Positions 8,990-17,340 of a DNA stretch of 64,000 bases are shown piece by piece (the first letter of the stretch is position 1; each line of letters opens with the position of its first letter). Made by a program: the position numbers and the translations under genes. Origin of the DNA: Flavobacterium frigoris PS1 (lineage in GTDB: Bacteria; Bacteroidota; Bacteroidia; Flavobacteriales; Flavobacteriaceae); NCBI RefSeq assembly GCF_000252125.1, contig NZ_AHKF01000018.1:620001-684000 (forward strand), read 5' to 3'. The notes beneath the pieces are model-generated. The model ran no database searches. It saw nothing but the letters and a program-made list of their open reading frames with translations, and had not been told where the DNA came from.

Positions 8990-11788
8990 TTAGGCCGCTA
9001 ATAATTTTTCAGTCAACTTCAAGATTTCTTCAATTTCATTGGGTTTAAATACCCCACGAATGCCTTCGGGATGCAACATCGTAAAGGGAGATTCAATCAA
9101 ATTGCGTTTGTTGAGTTCTTGTTTTTCGATAATGAATTTTTTAAGTAAATCTAAAAATTGCAATTGTCGTGCAGTAAGATAGCTATGTGCTTTAACAAAG
9201 TCTGAAAAAGCATTAGAAACAGTCTCAGGAAACGATTCTAATTGTTGAATGCCTAGAATGTGTTTGATAAATTGGACTAATTGTGCTTTTCGATGCGAAT
9301 ACACTCTTCGCAACAAATCAACCGTAATGTGTGGGTGTTCGTCATGCAAGACTTCGGCAAGAGAAGCTGCTTCATCGGCAGTAATTTCTTGACCTTGTTT
9401 TAGTTTTTGCAAGATTGGATTTTCAGATACTAATTGATTCACGGTTTGTTCTACCAGTTCACGGTATTTGGCAATGCTCAATGCTTCGTGTTGTGGTCCA
9501 AACTCCACATATTCTTTAGCATAGACTTCGTCTTTAAAATTGTATTTGGCGGTTCCAAGAGGCATTACGGCTTCTCTAAACTTCATTAAGGGCGCTACTT
9601 TTAGAATTAATTGATCAAATTGTTCTTCGGTTACGGTTGCCCAAAAATTATTGGTTTGCGCTTTTCGAATTAAGCTTGCTTCTTTGGCAATTAGACTGAC
9701 CGTTAAGGGTAATTCACTAATTTCTTCGACGATACTTTCTTTTAATGCATCAAATTTTTCGGCTTCTTGATTTAGTTGTGCCAATGATACTTCGAGAATG
9801 TCTTTTTCAAAACGCATGGCTTTAAAATCAACATCAGAAATAGTTCTCATTAATGGTTTAACCACCATACGAAGGAATTCTAGTTTGTCATCAGTCAGTT
9901 TATTCCAAAAATTGTCATCCTCCAAACGTTGCAATTCGGATTGTGCATCCAAAATCACAATAGAATTTTTAGGCAATGCAGCGATTTGTTTGCGCAGTTT
10001 TATAATTTCATTAATTATAATTGTATCGTTTTGAAGTTCCTGTGCTTTTTCTATTTTATCCAATCGAATGCCAAACAAACGAACGGGTAAGGGGATGGAG
10101 GAACTTATTTCTTTGCCACGTGGATTAATTTTGAAATATTCAAAATTATCCCAACAATCTAGAATCAAGAAATTATCTTTCTTGGCACACCAGGGTTTCA
10201 TTTTTGTTGGTTCTAACAATCTAGTTCCTCGACCTATCATTTGCCAAAAACGAGTATAAGAATAGACAGGTTTAGCAAAAACTAGATTGACCAATTCTCT
10301 TACATCCACACCCGTATCCAGCATGCCCACACTTATTGCGATGCGCGGCATATCATTGTGGGTGAATTGACTTAATAATCCACTTTTTCCATAAACCCGC
10401 GGGTCATCACTAACTAAAACTTTAGCTAGTTCTCCATGATATTCTGGATAAAAGGCATCGAACAATTCTTCCATTCGACGAGCATGTTTTATAGTCGTAC
10501 AAAAGAAAATAGTTTTACCAGGCAAAACACCATTGGGATCTTTGATGCATTCTTCCATAAACTCCCGAACAATCAAAGCATTTGTCCCTTTGTTGGTCAC
10601 TGATTTTTCTAAATCGGTTCCTTCATAGTTGATTTCTGCTACTTCTTTTCCTTCCAGAATCAAGTTTTTTTGATCTTCCAAAGAAATACTTCTTTTGCTA
10701 ATACCTTCTTCCTGAAATTTAGTTTTAATTTTCATTACCTGAAAATTGCTCAAATAAGGCGGAATATTATTTACGGCTTCTTCGTAAGAATAAGCAAAGG
10801 TTGGAACCCCTTCTTCACATTCAAAGAGTTTAAAAGTATTATGGTCTATAACATCTGTGGGTGTAGCCGTTAAACCTAGAGTTATAGTATTGAAATAATC
10901 TAATATTTCACCATAGGTATTGTAAATGCTTCGGTGACTTTCATCTACTACAATCAAATCAAAGAAATGCGGACTAAGAGAATTCTCTTCATCCCGAATC
11001 ACATTCAACATTGTCGGATAAGTAGAAACGTAGATTCTTCTATCTTTTGCGATGGATTTCTCCCCTTCTTTAGGCCATCGTGGCTCATTGGTTAAATGTT
11101 CTTTAAAAGCATCTAAAGTTTGGTCTCGCAAAGCAATTCTATCCACTAAAAACAAAACGCGTTCAGCCCAGCCTGCACGCATTAAGGCATCTACTAAAGC
11201 AATACAGGTTCTAGTTTTACCAGTACCAGTAGCCATTACCAGTAGAAATTTCTTTTTGCGTTTTTCAATCGATTCCATCACTGCACGAATAGCAGCAATT
11301 TGATAATCACGACCTGCAATTGCGGTATTGATTAACTCACTTGCTAATGCTTTTCTGGTTTTTCGAATGTATTGGTATCTTTCTAAATCATCAAGAGTTG
11401 GGAACCCATGTACTTTCCTAGGGGGATAGTTCCCTAAATCCCAAAAGTAAATATCATGACCGTTGGTGAAAAAACAAAAAGGCAATTCGCCTCCTTTTTC
11501 GTTTTGAATATTATGGCAGTATTGTTTGGCTTGTTCTTTTCCAATATTGGCATCGACTAATGATTTTTTTGCTTCAACTACAGCAAGTGGTTTTCCATCT
11601 TTGCCCAATAAAACATAATCACTAAACTGATGTCCTTCATATTGTGTACGAGGTTCATTGACTCCATCGGGTAAAGGTACAGCAATGTCAAACTCTTCAA
11701 TTACTTGGGTTGCGTCATTAACATTCCATCCTGCAGTTTGCAGTCGTTTATCTATGATTTCTTTGCGAGTATGTTTTTCGTTTTTCAA
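8990..11788 (-). CDS. hsdR: type I restriction enzyme, R subunit (nuclease-translocase)
   Basis: The 932-residue HsdR has an N-terminal nuclease domain (KPLAVVEAKKSL, about residues 67-78) and a superfamily 2 helicase core with motif I (MATGTGKTR), motif II (DESHR), motif III (LGLTATP) and motif VI (MIGRGTRL). The C-terminal helical region resembles the EcoEI type R_C domain that docks on HsdM/HsdS. It translocates DNA and cuts it at a distance from an unmethylated target. It is the first gene of the operon that continues to mcrC. All core motifs are intact and length is typical, so it is likely functional. Confidence 0.95.
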   Translation of the reverse strand: MKNEKHTRKEIIDKRLQTAGWNVNDATQVIEEFDIAVPLPDGVNEPRTQYEGHQFSDYVLLGKDGKPLAVVEAKKSLVDANIGKEQAKQYCHNIQNEKGGELPFCFFTNGHDIYFWDLGNYPPRKVHGFPTLDDLERYQYIRKTRKALASELINTAIAGRDYQIAAIRAVMESIEKRKKKFLLVMATGTGKTRTCIALVDALMRAGWAERVLFLVDRIALRDQTLDAFKEHLTNEPRWPKEGEKSIAKDRRIYVSTYPTMLNVIRDEENSLSPHFFDLIVVDESHRSIYNTYGEILDYFNTITLGLTATPTDVIDHNTFKLFECEEGVPTFAYSYEEAVNNIPPYLSNFQVMKIKTKFQEEGISKRSISLEDQKNLILEGKEVAEINYEGTDLEKSVTNKGTNALIVREFMEECIKDPNGVLPGKTIFFCTTIKHARRMEELFDAFYPEYHGELAKVLVSDDPRVYGKSGLLSQFTHNDMPRIAISVGMLDTGVDVRELVNLVFAKPVYSYTRFWQMIGRGTRLLEPTKMKPWCAKKDNFLILDCWDNFEYFKINPRGKEISSSIPLPVRLFGIRLDKIEKAQELQNDTIIINEIIKLRKQIAALPKNSIVILDAQSELQRLEDDNFWNKLTDDKLEFLRMVVKPLMRTISDVDFKAMRFEKDILEVSLAQLNQEAEKFDALKESIVEEISELPLTVSLIAKEASLIRKAQTNNFWATVTEEQFDQLILKVAPLMKFREAVMPLGTAKYNFKDEVYAKEYVEFGPQHEALSIAKYRELVEQTVNQLVSENPILQKLKQGQEITADEAASLAEVLHDEHPHITVDLLRRVYSHRKAQLVQFIKHILGIQQLESFPETVSNAFSDFVKAHSYLTARQLQFLDLLKKFIIEKQELNKRNLIESPFTMLHPEGIRGVFKPNEIEEILKLTEKLLAA

Positions 11789-11808
11789 AAAGCTAAATTA
11801 TATTATTT

Positions 11809-11816
11809 CAAAACTA
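11809..11816 (-). promoter_or_regulatory. possible -7 promoter element for the hsdR operon
   Basis: On the minus strand this reads TAGTTTTG, matching the Bacteroidetes -7 consensus TAnnTTTG. It lies 20 nt upstream of the hsdR start, giving a very short leader. No clear TTG at -33 with usual spacing was seen, so support is limited. Confidence 0.35.
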
Positions 11817-11864
11817 CCAATAGTAAGATGCTAAAGTATCGAATATTTAATTAGAATGAATGTA

Positions 11865-11877
11865 GAAAACCGTAAAG
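11865..11877. repeat. 13-bp element shared (inverted) with the ter operon upstream region
   Basis: GAAAACCGTAAAG occurs here, upstream of hsdR, and its exact reverse complement occurs at 27168-27180, upstream of the first terD gene. Together with the 21-bp direct repeat at 11962-11982 and 27296-27316 it links the two intergenic regions. Confidence 0.6.
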
Positions 11878-11961
11878 CCGATGTTTTTTCGCATAAATTT
11901 CTTACCGTTTCACTCGTTTTGATTGCATTTGTAAATAAACAACATTTTGTAGGGTTTTACT

Positions 11962-11982
11962 ATACCCACATTTAGTGATATT
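11962..11982. repeat. 21-bp direct repeat with palindromic core, copy 1
   Basis: The element reads ATACCCAC, then A, then TTTAGTGATATT. It matches 27296-27316 at 20 of 21 positions, in the same orientation. The core CAC-ATTTA-GTG is palindromic, like a binding site. It lies about 175 bp upstream of hsdR and just downstream of the last ter-cluster gene. It may be an operator or the edge of an inserted cassette. Confidence 0.65.
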
Positions 11983-12017
11983 GTATTAGTTGTAAAATAG
12001 ATAAAAAGTAAAGGTTT

Positions 12018-12869
12018 TTAAATTGAAGTACCTTTATCCGTTTTATTATACCCTGCACAGATATTCATAAGTTGGGCGATTTTTAAATTTACATCAGCTG
12101 TTGGTGTGATTTTTTTTGAAGCTATTTCATTCCAAAATTGTTTAAAAATGGATTGGCTTATGACAAATTTATTTATTTCGGAATATTTTTTTGTAAAGAC
12201 TTGATTATTTATGTTGAGGACTTTCCCCACTTCAATTATTCGTAGTGTTTCGGCATAAACAATTTCTGCGTTAGCAAACAATTTATCTATGGTATTAATC
12301 ACATGTTGTTTTTCTCGTTGAATTTGTTTTCGCTGTTTTTGTATTTCTCCGTTATAGTTTATCGCTTGAGAAAAACTTTCAAATAGCGTTTCTATAGCGA
12401 CCACTCCTGCTTCTAATAAAAATTGATCTTTTGAAAAATCTTTTATATTTTTCCCTTTATTTCTTTTCAATGATTTTTCGATAGAACTGGAAAACGTATT
12501 TGTGATTTCTTCTAAGTTTTTATTGAAACTAACTTCGTAATTGAATTTTTCCTGTTGAAATTTCTTTATTTCAACACTTGTTAGATTATCATTGGTTTTT
12601 AAATTTTGATTGTTACCAACATTCTTGAATTTTTTTAATAAATTTTTTGCTATTGCAAAATTTCTATGGGCTTCAAGTCTTTCGTATTCAAGATTTGTGT
12701 AGGCTTCTAAACGATCTTTATAGAGGTCGAAAAAAGAAGAGCTTATATGAGTATAGGTGTTTTTTAATATTTCAAACTCTTTTTTTTCATCTTCTAATTT
12801 ACCATAACCACCCAATGTAATTATGTTTTTTCCCGCATCTACTATACTTTCAAATATACTTTCTAACAT
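12018..12869 (-). CDS. uncharacterised coiled-coil protein at the end of the ter operon
   Basis: I do not recognise this 283-residue protein. It is largely helical, with heptad-rich segments around residues 25-110 and 170-230, and has no signal peptide. A short glycine-containing hydrophobic stretch near the N-terminus (IVDAGKNIITLGGYG) could contact a membrane or a partner. It is the last gene of the minus-strand ter operon, 4 nt after the TM2 gene, and probably acts with the two genes before it. No catalytic motif is visible. Confidence 0.7.
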   Translation of the reverse strand: MLESIFESIVDAGKNIITLGGYGKLEDEKKEFEILKNTYTHISSSFFDLYKDRLEAYTNLEYERLEAHRNFAIAKNLLKKFKNVGNNQNLKTNDNLTSVEIKKFQQEKFNYEVSFNKNLEEITNTFSSSIEKSLKRNKGKNIKDFSKDQFLLEAGVVAIETLFESFSQAINYNGEIQKQRKQIQREKQHVINTIDKLFANAEIVYAETLRIIEVGKVLNINNQVFTKKYSEINKFVISQSIFKQFWNEIASKKITPTADVNLKIAQLMNICAGYNKTDKGTSI

Positions 12870-12873
12870 ATCT

Positions 12874-13572
12874 TTATTTTTTCCATTGGTTATATTTTTG
12901 TAACATCAAATTATTGTTTTTTTCTAATGTTGTTTTGATATCTATAAAGCAGAGTTGCCTTTCCTTAGAATTTTTTGGAGAAATAGTATCTCTAAAGGAT
13001 TTGTTTACTTTAAAAACTTGAATTGAAAGAGTTAAAAAATCAATTGTTAGCATGATTAGAATTAAGCATAAGATAATCTTGCTGGTTAAATTTTCACTTA
13101 TTGTATAAATTAAAACAGTGGGGTTATTATAGAAATGTGAAATAATAAATGTGTTTATAAATAGAAATGTTAGTAATAAAATAGAATAAAATAAATATTT
13201 CCAACCTTTCCCTAGATATATAAAATGACCGCCAAGTAATGATGAAAAAATATAGAATAAGTAAGCTTTTTTAATTTTCCGATTATCAAATAGATCATCC
13301 TTTATTGTTGAATCTAGTATAAATCCAACAATAATGTAAACTACTAAAATTAAGAACCAATATTTGTACTTGTTAAAAAAACCGTTCGAATTCCAATTGG
13401 CTAATTCAACTTCTTTTAACTCTAATTCAAATTTGTTAGGTTCTGCTACCTTAACATTGAGCGTAGTTATGTTTTCTATGATTTTTGAATCTGAAATTTG
13501 CTGAAATTTGCTTGAATTTGTTGTACAAGAAATGGACAGAATATATATGAATAAGCAGAATATTTTTTTCAT
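12874..13572 (-). CDS. putative lipoprotein/membrane protein with TM2-like domain
   Basis: The 232-residue protein starts with a signal-like segment ending in ISCTT, a possible lipobox. A hydrophobic segment follows near residues 70-88. A paired-helix region around residues 100-145 contains KKAYLFYIFSSLLGGHF, resembling the TM2 domain (two membrane helices joined by a short turn). Another membrane segment lies near 160-180. TM2 proteins are small inner-membrane proteins of unclear function, often near stress or secretion genes. It is flanked by 3-4 nt gaps, so it is co-transcribed with its neighbours. Topology and lipidation are predictions; the membrane location is more secure than the function. 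Confidence 0.65.
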   Translation of the reverse strand: MKKIFCLFIYILSISCTTNSSKFQQISDSKIIENITTLNVKVAEPNKFELELKEVELANWNSNGFFNKYKYWFLILVVYIIVGFILDSTIKDDLFDNRKIKKAYLFYIFSSLLGGHFIYLGKGWKYLFYSILLLTFLFINTFIISHFYNNPTVLIYTISENLTSKIILCLILIMLTIDFLTLSIQVFKVNKSFRDTISPKNSKERQLCFIDIKTTLEKNNNLMLQKYNQWKK

Positions 13573-13575
13573 CTT

Positions 13576-14031
13576 TTAAAAATCTAATTCAAGTGTATCG
13601 TTACTATCTAAGGCTCTTAAGGTGTTTTGGATGTCTTGTAAAGGATCTGAAATCACTAAATTATTAACTGCTGACAATCCCATTAAAACCAAGTTATCAT
13701 TCCCTGTTTCAAGTCCTTTATCAATGACTTCAAAATATTTTGAAAAAACCAGGCCTCTTTCTTCAAATCTTTTTTCGATTATTGTCATGTTTCTTTGATG
13801 CTTACAAAGAATTTGATTGGTTTGATTTTGAAGATTTATCCTTTCGTTATCTAATCTTTTATTTTCATTAACTAATTCACCTACAGTTACAAGTTTTCCG
13901 GCAAAATCAATAACCTTGTCAAATCGTTCATTATTGTATTGGACAATTTGGAGTTGCTTTTCTTGTATAATTGTAATTTTATCCGAATATTCAATTAATA
14001 TGTCGGCATCTTTATTTGCGTCGTTATTCAT
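13576..14031 (-). CDS. uncharacterised coiled-coil protein
   Basis: This 151-residue soluble protein is not one I recognise. It is mostly helical, with a predicted coiled coil across residues about 20-100 (repeated EKQLQIV, NENKRLDNERINLQNQ segments) and a hydrophobic-acidic C-terminal end reading DTLELDF. It has a single Cys. It lies 3 nt upstream of the TM2 gene and 23 nt after the duplicated zinc-site gene, inside the ter cluster. A structural or adaptor role fits, but there is no direct evidence. Confidence 0.65.
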   Translation of the reverse strand: MNNDANKDADILIEYSDKITIIQEKQLQIVQYNNERFDKVIDFAGKLVTVGELVNENKRLDNERINLQNQTNQILCKHQRNMTIIEKRFEERGLVFSKYFEVIDKGLETGNDNLVLMGLSAVNNLVISDPLQDIQNTLRALDSNDTLELDF

Positions 14032-14054
14032 TTCTATATTTTATTAATTAGTGA

Positions 14055-14306
14055 CTATAATGCAGCCACATGTTTTCCTTTTCCAGTGCCAATAGGATGT
14101 CTATGGCAAGAATTAGCCGTTAATCCAGAAATAGTTGAAGCAGAAGTTCCACAATATTTGCAACTGTATTTAGACTTTTCACTCCCTTCATATAACTTGT
14201 GTTTTCCTTTTCCGCTACCTAGAGGATGACGATGGCATGAGTTTGCTGTTAGACCCGAAATGCTTGCGCTTTTTGTACCGCAGTATTCACAATAAAAATT
14301 TGACAT
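14055..14306 (-). CDS. small protein with two tandem zinc-binding repeats
   Basis: The 83-residue protein consists of two near-identical units of about 42 residues. Each has CxYCG, then SxSISGLTANSCHRHP or STISGLTANSCHRHP, then GxGKGKH. The CxxC plus CxxH and a trailing His can bind one zinc ion per unit. Related short proteins occur widely in Bacteroidetes as far as I recall, but I know of no proven function. The gene sits in the ter cluster after a 131-bp gap and before a coiled-coil gene. The basic GKGKH ends could bind nucleic acid or phosphate; that is inference. Confidence 0.75.
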   Translation of the reverse strand: MSNFYCEYCGTKSASISGLTANSCHRHPLGSGKGKHKLYEGSEKSKYSCKYCGTSASTISGLTANSCHRHPIGTGKGKHVAAL

Positions 14307-14437
14307 ATATGTTTTTTTAGATAATTTGTGTTCAATTCGTGTGTTGTAATCTATAAAGAGTCCTAAATAATTTTGTCAAGTTCTTTGCAAGGAAACAAAG
14401 CCTATTTTATATGTATTATCTTTTATCATGTATGACT

Positions 14438-14734
14438 TTATTTACTGTTCTCTCTTTTAAAGAATAAAGAAATTACTAATCCAATTCCAGTAATTGCATC
14501 TACTATATTCCATATAGTTCTGCCCAAGGCGATCTTGATAAAGGGTTGAAAAAAAAGGGCTAAAGCAATATAAATAAACATCTCATTTTTGTGATTCTGT
14601 TCCTTTGCTGAATATCCCAAATAGGCAAAACTGACCATTGCTGTAAAACGAACAAATTGGTAGTAACCGTATGGCATATCGAGAAGACAGAGTAGGAGGA
14701 GAGCAGCTAAGACTATTTTTATTGTTTTTTCCAT
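14438..14734 (-). CDS. small membrane protein (DUF6804-like)
   Basis: The 98-residue protein has about four hydrophobic segments (residues 5-17, 24-42, 50-65, 72-90) and a charged C-terminus, so it is an inner-membrane protein. It resembles small proteins annotated as DUF6804, which are of unknown function. It lies downstream of a terminator-like hairpin that follows terC, so it may be transcribed separately or by read-through. The N-terminal MEKTIKIVLAALLLLC is a membrane anchor or signal-like segment. Confidence 0.7.
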   Translation of the reverse strand: MEKTIKIVLAALLLLCLLDMPYGYYQFVRFTAMVSFAYLGYSAKEQNHKNEMFIYIALALFFQPFIKIALGRTIWNIVDAITGIGLVISLFFKRENSK

Positions 14735-14745
14735 AATTAGAAAAC

Positions 14746-14778
14746 AAAAATGACCTCTAATTTTTAAAGGTCATTTTT
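14746..14778 (-). terminator. Rho-independent terminator after terC
   Basis: Perfect 11-bp stem AAAAATGACCT/AGGTCATTTTT around an 11-nt loop, with a T-rich end when read on either strand. It starts 12 nt downstream of the terC stop. Confidence 0.75.
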
Positions 14779-14789
14779 AAATTTATTAT

Positions 14790-15788
14790 TTACGCTTCAA
14801 TAGGTTCTGGAAACATAATTGATGCCAATACTGAAATTGATAAAACACTTCCAATAACAATCAATGAGTAAACAGAGTCGATATGATAAAAAGGAGAGAT
14901 AACCATTTTAATTCCTATAAATGATAGTATTAGCGCTAAACCATATTGTAATTTACCGAATAGATGAATGAAATTATCCAATAGGAAAAACAATGCCCTT
15001 AAGCCCAAAATCGCAAAAATATTAGATGTGTATAGAATAAATGGATCGTTTGAAATGGCAAAAATTGCTGGTATAGAATCGACAGCAAAAAGTAAATCAG
15101 TGAATTCAATTACAGCTACAACAACTAACAAGGGAGTTGCCATTTTTTTTCCGTTTTCAATCGTGAAAAATTTATCTCCCACATATTTGTCACTAACATT
15201 AAAAAATCTTCGAATTAATTTTGCACCTCTTGTGTCATTGTAATCTTCATCATCATCATCACCACCAGCTGACCAAGATTTAATACCTGCGTACACTAAA
15301 AACAGTCCAAAAGCGGTCATAATTATGTTTACATCATATATAAATCCTTGTATGCCAACTAAACTTAAAAGCTTATTTAAATAGGTAAGTTCAATTAAAA
15401 ATGCACCTGAAAAAATAAAGATTGCTCTAAGAAATAAAGCGCCTATAATTCCCCAAAATAAAACTTTATGTTTGTTTTGATTTGCGACATCGAAAAATTT
15501 AAAAACTAAGATAAAAACAAAAAGATTATCAACGGATAATGCCTTTTCAATCCAATAAGCAGATTGAAATTCAAAAAACTTTGTTGGCCCCGCCAAATAG
15601 TATACCAATCCACTAAAAAGCATTGATAGACTTATCCAAATTACAGACCAGGTTATTGCTTCTTTATTACTTATGACATGACTTTTTTTATTAAAAATAC
15701 CTAAGTCTAATAATAACATCACTAAAATTACTACAGCAAAAGTGCCTATTATAAACGGATGTTCTGTGAAAATTGAATGTTGATTCAT
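14790..15788 (-). CDS. terC: TerC-family integral membrane protein
   Basis: This 332-residue protein has about nine membrane segments and the family hallmark YWIEKALSVDNLFVFILVF near residues 79-97, plus the second-half block EFTDLLFAVDSIPAIFAI. TerC proteins are linked to tellurite and metal-stress response and have been implicated in metal export; acidic residues in the hallmark segments likely bind metal. An acidic DDDDED stretch lies in a cytoplasmic loop near residue 177. The gene follows the kinase by 37 nt and is followed by a hairpin terminator. Length and motifs are normal. Confidence 0.93.
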   Translation of the reverse strand: MNQHSIFTEHPFIIGTFAVVILVMLLLDLGIFNKKSHVISNKEAITWSVIWISLSMLFSGLVYYLAGPTKFFEFQSAYWIEKALSVDNLFVFILVFKFFDVANQNKHKVLFWGIIGALFLRAIFIFSGAFLIELTYLNKLLSLVGIQGFIYDVNIIMTAFGLFLVYAGIKSWSAGGDDDDEDYNDTRGAKLIRRFFNVSDKYVGDKFFTIENGKKMATPLLVVVAVIEFTDLLFAVDSIPAIFAISNDPFILYTSNIFAILGLRALFFLLDNFIHLFGKLQYGLALILSFIGIKMVISPFYHIDSVYSLIVIGSVLSISVLASIMFPEPIEA

Positions 15789-15825
15789 TGGTTTATTTAT
15801 TAAGTTAATTATAATTTTTAGATGT

Positions 15826-17337
15826 TTATTTATTAGCCATTGTTATTACTACTACACGGCCACCGTCTTCTTTAGACAATAATAATTTTTTTCCATCGGT
15901 TAATTCTACCATGGATCCGATTGGGATTTCTCTATCTTCGGTTACGTCTTTTAATGATGTTAATTTTTGATTTACTAAGACCCATTTGTTATTATGAAAG
16001 GTGAAATATCCCATAGGTACTTTTTGTTCAGCAGTGATTTTTTCATTTCGTGTAATATTTCGATTTACGTGCCATTGAAAAAGGTACTGATCTTTATAAA
16101 CCATTAATCTATGATTTTCAGGTTTCCAAACCGTAGGCTTAAATTGATAATACAAATCTAATACAGGTAATGTCCCTTTGTGAGCAGTTCCACAAAATGG
16201 ACATTTAGGTGTATTTGTATTATCAAATACATACCATTTTTGTTCACAAGAAATATTATGGCATTTCTGCATTAAATCGGTTGTTTTTAACAAAGCAATT
16301 TCCCACTCCTCAGCAGTTGGTCTTTGCATTGGATTGTGTAATCCGTCTATAAAAACTTTATCGAATAAGGTCTTTAAATAGGGGCCGGTAACGGAATAAG
16401 GAAGTTTAACTATATCTGCCCATGGCAAATCCCATTTTGAGCCTTGAGCAAGTTTAGGTCTGTTTGTCTTATCCGTTGGGTGCTCTATAAACATTGCTTT
16501 TTCTCCCATTGATAACAAATCATCTTTTTCAGTATCCAGATCATGAACTTTACCTCCTTTTAAGGGATGTCTGTGTAATAAAAACATATAAATCAGGACA
16601 GGTAACGCATGTAAATCAGTCAGCCTATTAGGTAATTTCCTATTTGAATCTGTCTTGTTTAAATGTTTACTAGAAAGTACTTCTGGAGCAATAAATTCGG
16701 CTGTTCCAATTACTTCAGCGGCAAACATTCCTGGAACAACCAATCCATCTAGATCAATTATACAAGCCGATTTTTCAACTGGATCAATTAGTACATTGTT
16801 ATAGGACAAATCAGAATGTGCTAATCCCATGGCGTGCATTTTTTTAACTCCACGAGTTAAATTTACACATACCTGAAAGTAGCTCAGCCAATCTCCCAAC
16901 TCTGATTTTGCAACTTTCAGTGGGAATTGAGGATTTCTAAATTTTGCACCAGCAAACCACTTTCCGTTTTTTTCTTTTCCTTGAATTAAATCACTTGTTT
17001 CATATCCTTTTTTAAAGAAAAATTTAGAATTATATATGGGAACAATGACACCAATAAATCCATTATGCTCGATCACATCTGTTGGCCATCGAAACACTTC
17101 ATTTAAATAGTAGTCGCCAGCTTCTTTGTTTTGAATTTGTGGCAAATAATGATTTGTTATTCTTTGTAACCTTTCTTTTTGATTAAAATCTAATTTATCT
17201 CTAAAAATGGCTACAACGTATTTTTTATCAGGGCTAAAAAAAACATCTTTCACACCACCACGCATCGGTTCGCCATTATCTACATATTGGTAGGATTTCG
17301 AAGAATCATTAATCGATTTTACAGTAATTGTTTTCAT
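15826..17337 (-). CDS. Ter-associated protein kinase with zinc ribbon (TerY-P triad)
   Basis: The 503-residue protein has a kinase fold with catalytic loop HSDLSYNN (H174, D176, N181) and a DFG-equivalent at D195. Residues about 350-400 hold a zinc-ribbon-like pair, CHNISC and CPFCGT. A C-terminal region of about 100 residues is beta-rich. A degenerate glycine-rich loop is near residue 27 (RGGVKDVFF). It lies 3 nt after the PP2C-like gene and near a TerY-like vWA gene, matching the TerY-P triad of vWA, phosphatase and kinase described for Ter systems. It probably phosphorylates Ter-complex partners. The substrate is unknown. Confidence 0.88.
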   Translation of the reverse strand: MKTITVKSINDSSKSYQYVDNGEPMRGGVKDVFFSPDKKYVVAIFRDKLDFNQKERLQRITNHYLPQIQNKEAGDYYLNEVFRWPTDVIEHNGFIGVIVPIYNSKFFFKKGYETSDLIQGKEKNGKWFAGAKFRNPQFPLKVAKSELGDWLSYFQVCVNLTRGVKKMHAMGLAHSDLSYNNVLIDPVEKSACIIDLDGLVVPGMFAAEVIGTAEFIAPEVLSSKHLNKTDSNRKLPNRLTDLHALPVLIYMFLLHRHPLKGGKVHDLDTEKDDLLSMGEKAMFIEHPTDKTNRPKLAQGSKWDLPWADIVKLPYSVTGPYLKTLFDKVFIDGLHNPMQRPTAEEWEIALLKTTDLMQKCHNISCEQKWYVFDNTNTPKCPFCGTAHKGTLPVLDLYYQFKPTVWKPENHRLMVYKDQYLFQWHVNRNITRNEKITAEQKVPMGYFTFHNNKWVLVNQKLTSLKDVTEDREIPIGSMVELTDGKKLLLSKEDGGRVVVITMANK

Positions 17338-17340
17338 AGT

